Positions 1-12,725 of a stretch of DNA of 64,000 nucleotides are shown here, in pieces. The stretch spans positions 58,769 through 122,768 of the forward strand of contig NW_025777589.1 in assembly GCF_021130785.1 (NCBI RefSeq). The letters are read 5' to 3'. Made by a program: the position numbers and the translations under genes. The notes beneath the pieces are model-generated. The model made no database searches. It was not told the origin of the DNA and saw only the letters and a program-made list of their open reading frames with translations. Every line of letters begins with the position of its first letter. The stretch's first letter is position 1. The DNA is from Homalodisca vitripennis (taxonomy: Eukaryota > Arthropoda > Insecta > Hemiptera > Cicadellidae).

Positions 1-332
1 GAAATTTCTAGTCTATTGCAGCAGATGACTGTTGGAGGTGGTAGGGTTCGTTTTCTAAGAGATAAAGGTTCTTGCCAGCCTAGACAAAAGGTTGTGTCGC
101 ACCCTACCCGTTTTGACTAAAGAGGCCGGTTCAAAAACGGCCTCCCACTCTTTCGAGGGTACATGATGAGATGAGTACCCTAAATTATTCCTCATGGATG
201 TCAATATGAGGCGAACCCTACCCCTAACCTTACTCATCCAGAATATCCTGTCACTCCGGAAGCTGCGCTAAGTTCCTTATAGGACAAGGTTCAATTTATA
301 ATCTTCTTGTCCTAAAGGTATAACAATATTTA
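1..332 (+). repeat. Interspersed repeat family A, copy 1 (left-truncated by window edge)
   Basis: This GC-richer block matches a second copy at about 14860-15170 along its whole length, including GATGACTGTTGGAG, a paired GGCC-rich patch, ATATCCTGTCACTCCGGAAG and a final CTTCTTGTCC before an A-rich tail. An inverted third copy lies at 22730-23070. A one-sided A-rich end and no visible inverted ends suggest a LINE 3' region or a SINE-like retroelement, but no protein domain is present, so the class is inference. The 60-residue antisense ORF inside it is not conserved in the other copies and is not treated as a gene. Confidence 0.7.
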
Positions 333-711
333 TATTGGAAGAGTTTAAAAATAAAGTTTTATTACACCGTTTTGGGCTTGAAAATTCCTTTTAATATATA
401 CTCGCAAAGGACGTTAAAACTTACTTCACATGCATAGCATATTTCTTGATAAACCGCATCCATGAAGAAAAATCTCTTTGGTATTTTAATTTTATAACAT
501 ATAGTCACGATTAAACTTTCATATATGACTTTTTCGTTAAAAAAAGTCTGTTGGCCTATTTCCAAAATAAGCGCAGTCAAAATCTTATCGCACATTTTCT
601 ACCCACTTCTTTAGGAACGCTAAACTTAGATCTAATCAATTCACAAATTTTACTTTCTATACATGACGTTTTGGAGCCTTTATTACTTCAGGTTGCGAAA
701 GTCATATCCTC

Positions 712-1440
712 TAACCGGGACTCGAACTCAAGCCTTTAAATCGATAAGCTGAGACAGTGATCGATTAGCTAGATTAGCTACTAAGATAGTAAAAGATGTC
801 TAATAGGCACATTCTGGCAATTGTTTATCCTGCACGTTCCTACTAGATGTCAATATTCAGCTGTTGTATAACTTTTTAGAAAAGCAAATTCTATGTTATA
901 ATAAAATCTCACTTAGTTGAGAAATTCAATATTTTAAGGGGACAATAGAGCACGGTACAGAATAATTGATAACTGTTCAACTTGAAATTGTTTTATTTGT
1001 ATGTTTATTTTTTGGCTCAAAGAGGCTCTTAACGTCTCGTCTAGAAGTTTAGTAATTGATTTTATTCGGAATGTCTATGAAGGTTTATTTTTGACCTCTG
1101 GTGGTGGTTCCAGTAAGATTTTGATTAAATCAACAATTATAGACTATATTTCTCCTCAAAAAGTTTTACAATACCTTTACGTAATTTTTAAGTGCAAGCA
1201 ATCAAATATAATTAAGTTATAAATTTTAATCCTAAGACAACTTACTTTCACTAATTTCAAATTATTTACAATGGCTGAAAGATGTCTCTCAGGCATATTT
1301 AACTAAATAATTCTCTAAGTAATCTTTACATTTTTTATAAAATATGTATGAAAGGACCTTAAAACAATTAGAGATGATATTGAAGGTGATTGTAAACTTA
1401 TGCTTTCTGTTCACTTCGAGTATATTAAGGATTTAAATAA
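712..1440 (+). repeat. Array unit 1a: tRNA-like head plus partial unit
   Basis: It begins with a minus-strand tRNA-like segment (712-800; B-box-like GAGTTCGAGTCCC on the minus strand, A-box-like TAGCTAATCGATCA). This is followed by TAGGCACATTCTGG, also seen in units 2 and 6, a CTCTGGTGGTGGTTCCAG block near 1097, a CTGAAAGATGTCTCTCAGGC block near 1274, and a degenerate hairpin at about 1391-1436. The CCTGGT-rich block is missing, so the unit is truncated or abuts unit 1b. No coding content is recognised; the 73-residue ORF at 1001-1222 overlaps repeat blocks and is not conserved elsewhere. Confidence 0.6.
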
Positions 1441-1819
1441 ATAAAATGACTGAAAGATGTCTCTTAGACATATTTAAGTAATCAATACTCTTTATCAAAT
1501 ATATATGAACGGATCTTAAAAGATTTGGGCGTTGTAAACCGATTCATTAAAAATGCACATTAATTTTCGAGAAAAATAATGAACCACAATTATAATGAAA
1601 AAAAAAAATACATTGTAGTCAAAAACATAAAAATCTTCGTAAGAAAACATGACTTATAATTATTTAAGGAATGTTTACAGATATTCTCTAAAACGATTCA
1701 TTATAATTTTGCAAGCAATAGGGTAATATTATTATTAATTGTTAAATTGAATATAGGCAAAAATGGATTCTAATAAGTTATTTCTATGGCTGTATTACAT
1801 TAATAGTCTTGTAAATTTA

Positions 1820-2900
1820 AAAAGAGCTCTGGTGATAATTTCAGAAACTAAAAAGAAAAGTTCAAGATTATAGACCGTATTTCTCCTCAAATTTGTTCAA
1901 TATCCTTATTAAAGTTTTCAGTGCAAACAAGTAAATATAATTAAGTTATTAATTGTAATCCTAAGTCAACTAGAATTCACTAATTTCAAATTATTTTTAA
2001 TATTAAACAACTATAAACTGCCTGAAAGATGTCTCTCAGGCAAATGTAACCAAGTAATTCTCTAAGTAATCTTTACACTTTTTATAAAATAAGTATATAT
2101 GTGAAAGGACCTTAAAACATTTAGAGATGATTTTGAAGGTGATTGTAAACTGATTCTTTCTGTACACTTAGAGTACTTAAAGTATTTAAATCAATACATC
2201 AGGGGTTCTTTAGGTTTGCCCACAAAATATAAGGAAGATAATCTGTGATTTATATAAACTTCACTTGCAAATACAATAAAATAGTTTTAAATTTCCTTAA
2301 ACACTAAATCCTGTTAATAATTCCATTATTAAATACGAACTCTTTCAATGTGTTTTTCTGTAATTATAAATCTCTAAATCTAAGATTTAAACTACTTTGT
2401 GTTGGAAGAATAGTTAGAGATATCTTTGAATTGTAAATAATTAAAGTAACTTATCTACGTATAAGTCCTTGTCTCGATCCTGGTCTTTGCCATAGTACTG
2501 GGTGAATCCCAGTGTAGATTTCCTACGCCCTGCGTGTCTAATGACTTTACTTATTATACTGAACTACGAAAAGACTCCTGGTCCTTATCAAGCTTTTAGC
2601 CTAATCGCACTGGTTTTGGGTGGGCTCCTCCAAATCAACGTGGTGTCTGTTCAACGAATTCTGTAAACTAATTTTCAATTTATAGAAATCCATTGAATTA
2701 TATGTGCTTCGTAGTTTCTATGGATATTATAACAATATTAATATTGACACTGTTGTATATAATTCACCTGTTTCTTCACGTGCTTGTGTACATTATACTA
2801 ACATTAAACCGTTTCTTAATTCTATCGTCTGTTCTATCTTCTATTATTTTAACCTTTCTTAATATTGTACTACATTTTAGCTATTAACTCCCTGGATTCC
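1820..2900 (+). repeat. Array unit 1b
   Basis: This is a well-preserved unit. It has AGAGCTCTGGTGATAATTTC at 1825, a self-complementary GCCTGA...TCAGGC stem at 2020-2041, the conserved hairpin at about 2155-2184 (CTTTCTGTAC loop GTACTTAAAG), a decayed ACTACTTTGTGTTGG block near 2390, a CTGGTCTTTGCC block near 2460-2560, and TTTCTATGGATATTATAAC near 2716. The 1270-1410 and 2015-2160 stretches are near-duplicates, so units 1a and 1b arose by local duplication. Confidence 0.65.
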
Positions 2901-3850
2901 ATTAATGATAATTTTGCTTACTCTATTAGACCCTAAGTGGATTGAAGGTTATAGTTGTTAGTACTTGTAAGCAGGTTGAAGCATTGCACAAGAAGTACTT
3001 TTATATACAGAACAGAAAGTTAATATATTTTAACTTATAGTAAACCTTCATTTTAGGTTGACATATTTTAATTCTTATATAATTCAAACTCACATATAGG
3101 ATCAATTCAATAGGACTAATATAGATCATGAAGTTTTTCTGGAGTAGCTTGATTAAGAAATTAAAAAATCAAGAGTAGAATTTTTATGTTAAAATCTACA
3201 TAACAGATATAGATAAATGTTTACATAAAGAGTATAGCAGTTTAGATACATCATGATAGTTTTGATAAAGTATACACTAAATACACAACATGAATTCTTG
3301 TTAATTCCTTAGATTAAATGAATCAGTACACATATTCATAGAAACTAAACACCAGTTTCTTAGGAAAATAAGATCTTAGGCACACAACTTATTGTTAGGC
3401 TCTCTATATACACATACTTAAAACTGCTCTCACTTTTAGATAGTTTGAAACAAAATTTCCTTTAGTACGAGACATATTTTGTAACATCCATATTCAATAC
3501 AGTTATTTGGGGTTTTGTGTAAAGCAATAGTAAATTTACTACTGAAACTTACTGAAACTATTTTTTCTGAAACGTTTTAGTGGCCTTCAGTAAGAGATCT
3601 TGAATCTATTAGTTTAAGCTATTGTGAATTTCTTACATACAATTTTACAATATTAAGTCAATACCTTTTTATTTAAACAGTTATAATTCCTGAACTGTAA
3701 AATATTGAACGAATTAAACAAAACGTAAAATTCTGCATTGGATTCTAGGTTGTATTGATTCTGTTATTTAAATTCAAACACTAACGAAGAAGGTTTGATC
3801 ATGAATGATCATACTTCAAACTTGGTTAAGATTATTGTTACTATGTGTAT
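2900..3850. other. AT-rich interval between array units
   Basis: No gene is seen. The stretch 3320-3400 (GAAACTAAACACCAG followed by AAGATCTTA) recurs at about 15340 and 38320, so it belongs to the leader side of the array unit. The rest is unassigned AT-rich DNA. Confidence 0.4.
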
Positions 3851-3854
3851 ACAG

Positions 3855-4650
3855 TGTGCGCGAACAAGCACTCGAACTCGGGCCTTGAGTTAATAACCTG
3901 AGACAGTAATTACTTAGCTATGGTGGAAGGTGTCTACTAGGCACATTCTGGTAATTCTTTATGCAGCATGTGCCGAATAGATCTGAAAGTCCACATTTTT
4001 GGAAATACATATCTTGGAAAATATTAAAGTGACTTTTCTATATGCTTGCTTTAGATACATGGAGAATTAAAAACAGCCAAAGCGCACATTTAACCGAGAA
4101 CGTACCATAGATTTTACTGAGAACGTACTAGTGGAATTTATTCTGCATATTAATCATTATATTGAAGATATAAAAGTAATGAAAAGATCAACAAACAAAC
4201 ATTTCTGTTTACTTTTCACCACGTTACTATTTGTGTAATAAACTGAATTGTCATACGTTATTGTTTATGTATAATAGTATATTCACTGGTCTAGTGTAAT
4301 ATGCTGTGATAAATTGTCGATAACGCCAGGATTTAAACTAAGGACTTTAGATTTCATGTGATAGTTACGGTGATCTATAAAACATAAAAATTACTCACAG
4401 TAGATTCTGGTCCTAGTCCTTTCTAAGAGCCTCACATCATGTTCCTTGTTCGGTGGTTCTCCGAGTTGCTGCGATTAGAATGACTTTTAAATATAGTAGT
4501 GAAGAGTTCAACACACTTTTAAATATACTTAACTTTTCTTTCGTTGTTTCCATAGATATAAGTAATTTAGATGTGTACTTATGTAGTGTACATATCAGCT
4601 GGATTATTTAACTAAAATTTTCCTATTTTATCACACGTAATTGATGTTCT
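3855..4650 (+). repeat. Array unit 2 (compact)
   Basis: A minus-strand tRNA-like segment at 3858-3935 (A-box-like TAGCTAAGTAATTA, B-box-like CGAGTTCGAGTGC) is followed by TAGGCACATTCTGG. The CTGGTCCTAGTCCT block follows at about 4405-4490, then CGTTGTTTCCATAGATATA at about 4538. The CTCTGGTG block and a clear hairpin are absent, so internal sequence has been lost compared with units 3 and 16. Confidence 0.55.
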
Positions 4651-7280
4651 TTTATAGTTACGTTCACAACCATAAGATTAATTTTATTTATTTTTAGTCT
4701 AGGGGCCAAGCATTTACAACTATAAACGAACAGCCTCGAGATTCGTAAAATTGATGAAATATTTCCCCCAAACATCAAATTGATTGTCAAAACTAGATTT
4801 GGTGCGTGTCGTAGTAAAGGAACTATAAAGAAGTAAATTAATCAAGTGATATTTTTAGGAAATATAGTTGTTTTATTAAAGATATTTAAATCCAACCGTC
4901 AGACAACGATAAGGAACGATTAAATTAGACATGTTCAACCAATTATTTGTTAGCGATATTGTCAAATATTCTAGTTTTTATATATTTAGAAAGGGTGATC
5001 TACGACACTTTAAACCTGTAAATTATTCTTTGTAAGATACACTAGTACACTAATATGTACGTTTTACTCTAACATTGGTCATTATTCGTTCTCAGCGTGC
5101 CCTAGTCTGACATAAAACTAAGGGTATATGAATTACTGTACTTACTACTGCACAGCCCCGCAACAACAAAAGGAACTAGATGTTGGTTGGACACTTCTAG
5201 TAGGCTTACATTACTTTTTTAACATGTTTTTTGAATTGCAACACACATTCAATATGAATAAGGGCTTTTAATCTGACATTTGCAACAGAAAATTGTGTAT
5301 AGACCGATTTTAATAACACATTTAAAAAATAGTACTGGATATCGTATTATTAAATGTGCACAAAGGAATACTCTATAACTACATAGTACCTTACATTGAC
5401 TTAAAAAAACATCTAAATATAAAAATGAATTCAATATCCAAATCTATATATCTTGTGTCCTGTAATTGCACACTTTGTTATTATTCAATTACATACTTAT
5501 TATATGTATACCTTTAAATATTTATAGCTAATACATCACTTACGTATGTATTGTAAGTTAAGCGTTAAACTTTACAAACCTAAACCAGTAATTCAGTGTG
5601 TAACACAGACGTAAAATAATTATTGGCTTCTCCTTCAGTTCTTGGAAACTGAGGTAAGCACCTTGCATTTTAATTAGTAAATTATTTTGTAACTTAGGAA
5701 GATGATACAACATTACGATAACTAAGAAAAGTTTTTTCAGGAATGTCACTTTTAGCCAGGTTTTCGTTCGCATGCAAAACATATTCGCAGAAATATACCT
5801 TAATTATGGAAGATATAATTATGTATAATATTGTCTATTGGTTATAATATTAGTCAGTAGAATATAATATAAAATAAATCCTTTTAACTCTATTGCAACT
5901 ATTAGTTATCGACCTTAACATTGAATACGCTTTTGTGAAGAAAATCGTTAACTGAGATACTTCTTAATTAAATTACCAAAAGAAAACAGCAAAATATCTA
6001 CGGGACAGAATATACACCTATCTATATTCTGAACTGCTGGTGGTCTTTTGGTTTCACGTTGAGGTCATAAGTCACCTTCAGTTGTAATTTTACTACGTTA
6101 GAAACTTTATTTATGGGCTTGTGTGTGTCTGTGGACACTTGGATCTGTATATTCCGTTCTTAGGCGAGATGTGGTTGTTCATCGTTCAACATAACTTTAT
6201 GGAATACGATATACAGCGTAGGACGGGTTAGGTTTGGAAATATATCTCGCCACCCGTCTCTTTGTGTGTTTAGAGCGTATCCTTCAAGGTCCTGAATGTT
6301 TGGCAATTATTGTAGTCCTGCCTATTCCGTTTACTCATCTGATCTAGCTCTGGTGAGTTCCTAATGTTGTCAGCCTAATGTGAGAAAGTATCCAAGGCTC
6401 GCGGTTATAACTTCTGTGGTGTTCATGGGAATAATCCCCAGCACCATCCATTTCACAACATGAGCATTTTAATTGCCCAGTACCTCGGTCTATATTCCAC
6501 ACTGGATGAGTGTATAGGCTTTTAGCATTAGAATTAAAATTCCTCTACTTTTTAAAAAATTTAGTACTAGCAACGAAATAATGTATTGGGAATTAACACT
6601 TCACCAAAAACTTCAATCGTTATTGCTTGGTAGCTTAAAACCTTAGGAGAGGATAGTAAAGTCAGACTCCTTATATGTAAGAAATGAGAAATTAGCAAAA
6701 ATATTTTATATTAATCTTCACATTTGTTACGTGTTATGTAATATAGCCTTCGCTGAGTTTGTATGCCAAAATTTGAAGTCTGTATAGCTTGTTTTATTTT
6801 CGTTTTATCCTATGGACAGATACACAAACAATCAGACAAGTAAGAAATTTTGAAATCGTGTAAGCTAAATGAGTATTAGGCTTCTATGACGCTTAGTCTA
6901 ATTCCATGTTTGGACAACACCATCATATAATTCATTTTGTCTATGTAGAAACCTCATGCAGTTTTTTATGGCAGTAATCAAATAAAATGTCTGGTAAGCA
7001 AACAAGGGTACTACAACATAGGTGTGCAATGGAATTATATATTGCCAGTAACTTTCTACATTGAGCACAATATGTTATAATATCTTTTCACTCTATTAAT
7101 AAATGTGGCATTACAATATCACATGATAGTACACAGTTTGTTGACATATTTAATAATTCACCAATCATGGTTGCAAATAAGAACCATAAATATTTGCTCT
7201 GCCAAATCTGTACGATTGACCTGCACTAATATCAAACACAGTAACACGGCTATGGTTGAAAGAGCTGATTATATGTGAGT
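4650..7280. other. Non-coding stretch, partly GC-richer at 6060-6520
   Basis: No gene is recognised. Small ORFs at 5249-5434 and 5558-5782 on the minus strand lack recognisable motifs and sit in AT-rich DNA. The 6060-6520 segment is visibly GC-richer than its flanks and may be an old transposon remnant, but I found neither a domain nor a second copy in this window. Confidence 0.4.
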
Positions 7281-7593
7281 GTTGAGTTTAGCTTCAGTCT
7301 AACTTTCTCTTACGTGCAGCAAATGAAATCATTCATCTTCCACACAAGAAAATCTTACGTGCAATCAAATCTTCTAAACAGTACACAGCTATGGTGAGAA
7401 GGACGATTCAGTGAGGCTGTGAATGTTAGGTGTTAAACCGATGCGGGTGTTTCTTTTTAACTTTTTTCGTGTTTGTTAACAAAATATTTTTGGATCGCTT
7501 TCGATGAACATGACTCGAGATTTAAGAAGTCTGCAACAGCATCACATTTTAGACGCTGCACTAAGAAGAAGGTGAACTCGAGCTAAACTCAAC
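7281..7593. mobile_element. MITE with about 40-bp imperfect terminal inverted repeats
   Basis: The left end (TGTTGAGTTTAGCT... to ...ACGTGCAGC, about 7281-7322) is the inverse of the right end (GCTGCACTAAGAAG... to ...AGCTAAACTCAACA, about 7557-7594), with a few mismatches and small indels. The interior is about 230 bp and codes for nothing. A shorter relative with the same ends lies at about 32594-32756. I could not find a convincing target-site duplication, so the superfamily is undetermined. Confidence 0.65.
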
Positions 7594-7722
7594 ATACGTA
7601 TGGAATCAGCCCTTCCCATCTTATCTGCGTTATTGAAGACTCAGTAGCTCCACCGTGCTTTTGGATCGTGTCAGTCAACATCGTAGTGCTTTTTGTTGTG
7701 GACATGATGAGACATGAGGATA

Positions 7723-8325
7723 CAGGGTGCATAATGAAAATTAAAAAAAAAAAAAAAAATTAATCATCCGATTAATAAAAATGGTGAAAATACTTAAAAT
7801 AGTCTCCTCCTGCATCAATACACATATGTAGACAATTCTGCCACGCTTGGAAAGCACCCTGGAACTCCTCCACTGGAACGCCTTTCAGTACTCTTATAAC
7901 TTCAGCTTGAATGTTTCCCACTGCTTTCCCTTCAGCTCTCTCTTCAGCCAGTGGAACAAAAATATCACACGGAGCTATGTCAGGGCTGTAAGTAGATTGG
8001 GGCACCACGTGGGTCTTGTTCTGGGTAGGGTAGTTGGCAACTACGAATGCCGCGTGGCTGGGGGCATTTTCGTGGTGGAGTTAGAAGATGACTTTAATAT
8101 CAGGCCGGACGCGGGCGATCCTGCGTTTCAGTCTGAAGCACCTCCAGATAAAGGACTGCGTTGACAGTTTTTCGTTGCGGTATAAACTCAAAATGGACGA
8201 TTCCTAGAACGTCAGAGAAGACTATCGGCATTATTTTGATACGAGACATGCTCATGTGCATTTTTTTTGGTTCGGGAGACGATTGTGTGTACCACTGGGA
8301 GTTCTGCCTTTTAGATTTTGGATTT
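7723..8325 (-). pseudogene. Mariner-type transposase pseudogene (C-terminal half)
   Basis: The minus strand encodes a decayed Tc1/mariner transposase. A 78-residue open part (8008-7772) reads VPQSTYSPDIAPCDIF and ends near GDYFKYF, matching the mariner YSPDLAPCD(F/Y) motif and C-terminus. Upstream, in shifted frames, are IMPIVFSDVLGIVHFEF and HENAPSH, the latter corresponding to the canonical HDNAPSH motif with its aspartate replaced by glutamate. Frameshifts and stops split the frame, and the N-terminal DNA-binding part and first catalytic aspartate are missing. The TACAGGGTG sequence at 7721, outside the stop codon, looks like the terminal repeat next to a TA target. It cannot encode an active enzyme. 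The overlapping plus-strand 105-residue ORF (7847-8164) is a shadow. Confidence 0.85.
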
Positions 8326-8379
8326 TAATATGTGCTGATGCTTTTGTATAACACAAATTGCTAAAGAAAATGTGTGCTT

Positions 8380-11275
8380 CAGTTATTCAGGCAATGGTTC
8401 ACTCCGGCAGGGTGCCCTCTCAATTTAGAAGTTTAGCTGACGCATTATTCTCCAAAACAACTTATTTTATTTTGTCATTAAACATAAATTTCATTATTAT
8501 CATTTACAAACTGGTATTTTAATATTTAAATTTAGTATTAGAATCTAATTATGCGTTCATAATAGTGCATAATTTAAATTGGCCCGTTACAATCTCTTGT
8601 ATTGTGAAAGAGAGCTCTGGCGTGGATTTCTGTAATTAATAGAATGAGTTAAATCTTCTAGAACAAATTTTGGGTACAACTCTTTGGTATTGTTCTTAAT
8701 TTTTGAAATATATCAATTAAACCAAAAATACTTATAGCTTTTATTTCTGAAATAAAAATCAATTACTAATTTTAACTCTTTACGAATGTTTTGCCTACAA
8801 GCAACGATAGAAAGATTGTTGCAAAAAACAAATTAGAAAATGCTTCTCATAACAATATATACATATTTTTGATAAAACTACGTGAAAACTTCCAGTATAT
8901 ATTGGTTTCCATTCAGTATAAAATAATGTAAACTGATTCTCCCTGTACTGCTTGGGTACTAAGAGGATTATACATAGCACCAAACACTAATTAGTAGCTT
9001 TTACACAAAACATAACAATACACTGTATTAAGTATATTTCATTGTTCATCTGTTAGCGCTAAATATAAAATATTTGTACGAACATTTTTTGCTTTAAATA
9101 ATGGCTAAAACTAGAATGTAAACTGCTTTGTGTAATGAGAAATAGTGAGTAAAACTATGATTTATATTGAATTAAAGTAACTCATCCTTGTAAGTCCTAG
9201 TCCTGGTCCTGCTTCTGGCCATCACATCGTGTGCCTGGTGCTACTTCCGTGACTATCTGTGAATTGAGTGAAGTTTGCAAAATCCAGCGACATAACACTT
9301 TAGAATTATTTAAAAACATTATATTATAAATGCCATTTTGTTTCCATGGATATAAAATAATATTTTACTAAAACTACTGCTTACGTTTCACCTGTTACTT
9401 ACATTGCTGACGTCACGACTACTAATAGTACTAAACGCTTGTTGTCTGATTACCCCCACACACATATATTTTAGGGGCACAAACGGGAGAATAAAACTTA
9501 ACTATAAAGATTCTAATACATTTTTTCCCGGTTTCTGATGTATGTGCTACATTATTATTGTATGGATGCAATATCAAGGGACACTATTCGACATGACATG
9601 TTATAACTATTGCTAATTATTCTACAATAGTTTATTTTATAAATGCAAACTCTTTTGAAGATTTTTTATGTCAATAATCACGATAACCCTACTGGACAGA
9701 TTTTAACAACTAAACTTGATAAGACCATTACTTATATACAAAGAAAACTTACGCGTATTTGTATTTTAAAGTATTCCTTAAAATTTTTTACGAAATTTAT
9801 ATATTATTTAATAACTTAAATATAAATTGAATTTTAAATATAACAATGTAGTATTTCGCTGCTTACCACGTGACAGGACAGTGTATTTAAGAATTTTGTA
9901 TTTCAGTATATAAATATCATAATATGTCGTGGTAAGATGAAAATTTTAATGGTAAGTACAATTTTATATAAATAGCAGCAATGACATATTAAACCAATTT
10001 ACATATTCTGCTACCTTATAAAACACTTATGTTTAGCTTGTTGGACATTTCCCATACGTAATTTAATAGGCGAGTGTCTCAATAGGTAATAAAATCACAC
10101 CTTAGATAATCCTGTACATCGATTTATCATCATGCGATAGTAATTAAATTATTATAAATTAATAAAATAAGTGGCTCACAAATAAATATAATACCCCAAA
10201 TTAAATTTGAGACACCGGATAGATTATTACTTATTTAGTAAGTAAGCTTCTCAGGTAACAAAGGCGCATTGTAAGAGAATTCTATATACTCGTATCATCA
10301 TACGGTAGTAATATATTCCTTACGAAGCCTTAAAAGAATGGAAGCTCACAAATGAATAAAATATCTAAAAAGTATGATTTAAAACACTTTCGTTAATGTT
10401 TTAGCCTACATGTTGTGGCATTGTAAACTAATTAATATATTTATTAATAAAGTAGAGGGAAATTTATAAAATAATTATATGATTTAATGAACCATTTAGA
10501 GGATATTGTTTTCTTTCTAATCTTCATACAAGAAATAAAAAAAGAAGACATATGCTCATGCAGACGCGAGATGCCTGCACATACACGACATGGATTATAG
10601 AACAGAATATATAATGGAAGTATAAATATATTAGCATTTGTTGGTACACCTATGAGCCCAACCAGCAACACAATATGTTTATAGTGTAAAATAGTGGCAT
10701 AATGTTATCGTTAAGTGTTCATTAGTTTTAGTAATAATAAATTAAAAACCCAGGTATTAATATTTAGGTACATTTACAAAACTAAGATTATTTTAAATCA
10801 TAAACACACCTGTGCCTTTACTGGAAAAAATATTCAATTTTAGTAAATATTCGTTTGGGATTTTAATTTATAATCAAATGTTAAGAAATCTAAATGTTTG
10901 CATGTAACTACGTTATAAACGTCTATTGTCTACTGTATATTTTAAATCAGAAATCAAGAAGAGGGATTTTATTAAATATATATATACTTTTCTCCATAGA
11001 ATATTTATTTGAGTGTTAAACCACAAAGGATAACTCATTAAAGTTTACTATTAATACACTATATGAATGTAACTACATTTTGATATCAACTTTTAAAACC
11101 ATATTTCCATAAATTTATTACAGTTCCAGTTTTCTTGTAAATGAAATTGTAAATCTTACAACACATAGTGTCCAATATTTTATACTTATTTTATTTTTCT
11201 TACTTATAGTTTTTACAAGTCAAAAAAATTTAAGAAATCACAGAGTATGGCGTTGATCTGTGAAAACCCCTTGAA
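8380..11275 (+). repeat. Array unit 3 (long form, paralogous to 57595-60565)
   Basis: This is the most complete unit together with unit 16. Landmarks are a leader with GGTTCACTCCGGCAGGGTG (8398), GAGAGCTCTGGCG (8611), the hairpin (about 8934-8970), AAACTAGAATGTAAACTGC (about 9107), CCTAGTCCTGGTCCTGC (about 9195), GTTTCCATGGATA (about 9341) and a tail to CAGAGTATGGCG at 11244. The tail matches unit 16 at several checkpoints, such as ACACTATTCG, ATTTAATAGGCGAGTGTCTC and TTAGCATTTGTTGG. No conserved reading frame is shared between the two copies: the 62-residue ORF at 8795-8983 has no equivalent in the same frame in unit 16. Confidence 0.75.
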
Positions 11276-11449
11276 AACATCATAATCCTGAAGGATTTTT
11301 CAAAGGAAAATCGTTGAAGTATAAGTTCTGTAATCATGTGTAATACAACATATACATGGTTAATTTTACTACTCATTTATAATGTAAGATTAGAGAAGGC
11401 ATTTCCTACTGATGTGGGTAAACAATCGAACTAGTCATAAACTAAAAAT

Positions 11450-12070
11450 TATTATGTACAAACATGCAAGATTATGAGAACCACCTAAGGCAGTAACCTC
11501 GTCAGTTCTGAGCTTATTGCCTGACAAAGATATCCTTAGGATGTAAGCCAATACGACCCAGTCTTTAACCATTAAAAAAACCTCAAACGTTAGTCTAGGT
11601 CTAATTCCGTAGATATAAAGCAAGTGCAATAGCTTCGGCTCAAGACCAAAAGACCCTCCGATCAGAATCCTGCACTGTATTAGTAAGCATATTCCCCTGG
11701 CAACAAACCTTTCCAGTCGTGGTCCCAAATTCTGTCAACCTGTGAACAACATTAGGAACTTGACTTGGCATCAACTCGCTGATAGAGCTTCCTCGACAAA
11801 AAAAGGACCGATGGCTTCCCATTATGTCCTCTTCTAAATGTGACCAGGGCAGCATGGACCGGGTTAACACAAAGACAGTTCTATCACATTACTTTACTGC
11901 TCTCTTCAGGATTACATTAGTCAATTCCGTGACTGTGATTTTAAATTTACCACTCACAAGAATTATCATGTCATCTCATCTGCATACACCTGTGGGAAGA
12001 GACCTCTACTGTTACATACCTAAATATGTCGTCCATAACAAGGAGAAAGGACGCCATCCTTAAGAGAGAC
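11450..12070 (-). pseudogene. Non-LTR retrotransposon reverse transcriptase fragment (I/R1-like), heavily decayed
   Basis: Reading the minus strand across frames gives DGVLSP near 12050, then a VYADE motif (11975-11986 plus about one codon; the second catalytic aspartate of YADD is changed to glutamate), then IILVSGKF. In another frame comes SFGLEPKLLHLLYIYGIRPRLTF, matching the conserved segment after the thumb of I/R1/Jockey-group RTs (typically GLKPK..HWLY...RP.LTY). At least two frameshifts and several stops separate these. The 97-residue ORF at 11728-11435 is the best-preserved piece. Orientation is opposite to the three Jockey copies. The clade assignment is tentative. Confidence 0.65.
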
Positions 12071-12725
12071 TTAAGTGATTCTTTCACTGATCTTTCACCC
12101 TAAATATTGGGTTTAACGTATCTAGATATAAGTAGAAATTAAAGATCCAAATACTTCTGTACTGTTTAAAGCATTTTTAAAATTTTAAATGTACAATAAA
12201 ATTTTAGTTTATTAATTCTGGAAATATAGAGTTTGTAAAAAGTGAGAAAAAGTATTACAGTAACGAGTCAATGTATTAAATTCCATAAACATTTTTATTA
12301 GCTTCGTGGTAAAAAGGATATTAAATTTACCCACTGTTCATTGCTTAAAAGTTCTTTTGGAATTTAAAACAAGCTGAGAATTGTTTTTATTATTAAATAA
12401 AAAAAATCTTAAAATTCATTATGGGTTAAGAGATTTTGTAAAACAAATAGTAAAAACGGTCATCACGTTGAAATCTATTGTTTCAAGGACTTTAACAATA
12501 ACGGAATTACACGTATGTAAAGGTTTATAACTAATAAACACTTGTTCTGACTATTAATAAATGCTATATCCTGATGTGATTAAAATGTTAGCCTCGGAAC
12601 TGAAATGAGTAATAGGCGACTTATAATATATAATGAAAGAATGAAAAGTACAAATCGCTGGAAAGTTCTAAAATTTATTGGTACTGTTAAGAAATAAACA
12701 TTATAAAGAAGTTGTGTACTAGAGT
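12070..12725. other. AT-rich stretch without recognisable features
   Basis: I see no gene, no inverted ends and no array block here before unit 4 begins at about 12725. The minus-strand 61-residue ORF at 12580-12765 overlaps the unit leader and has no motif. Confidence 0.4.

Noticed and set aside
712..800. Functional tRNA gene
   Set aside because: The A and B boxes are only approximate, no 7-bp acceptor stem pairs, and the segment repeats with the array; it is a tRNA-like relic.
7847..8164. 105-residue plus-strand ORF opposite the mariner relic
   Set aside because: It is the complement of mariner-coding sequence; the transposase motifs are on the minus strand.
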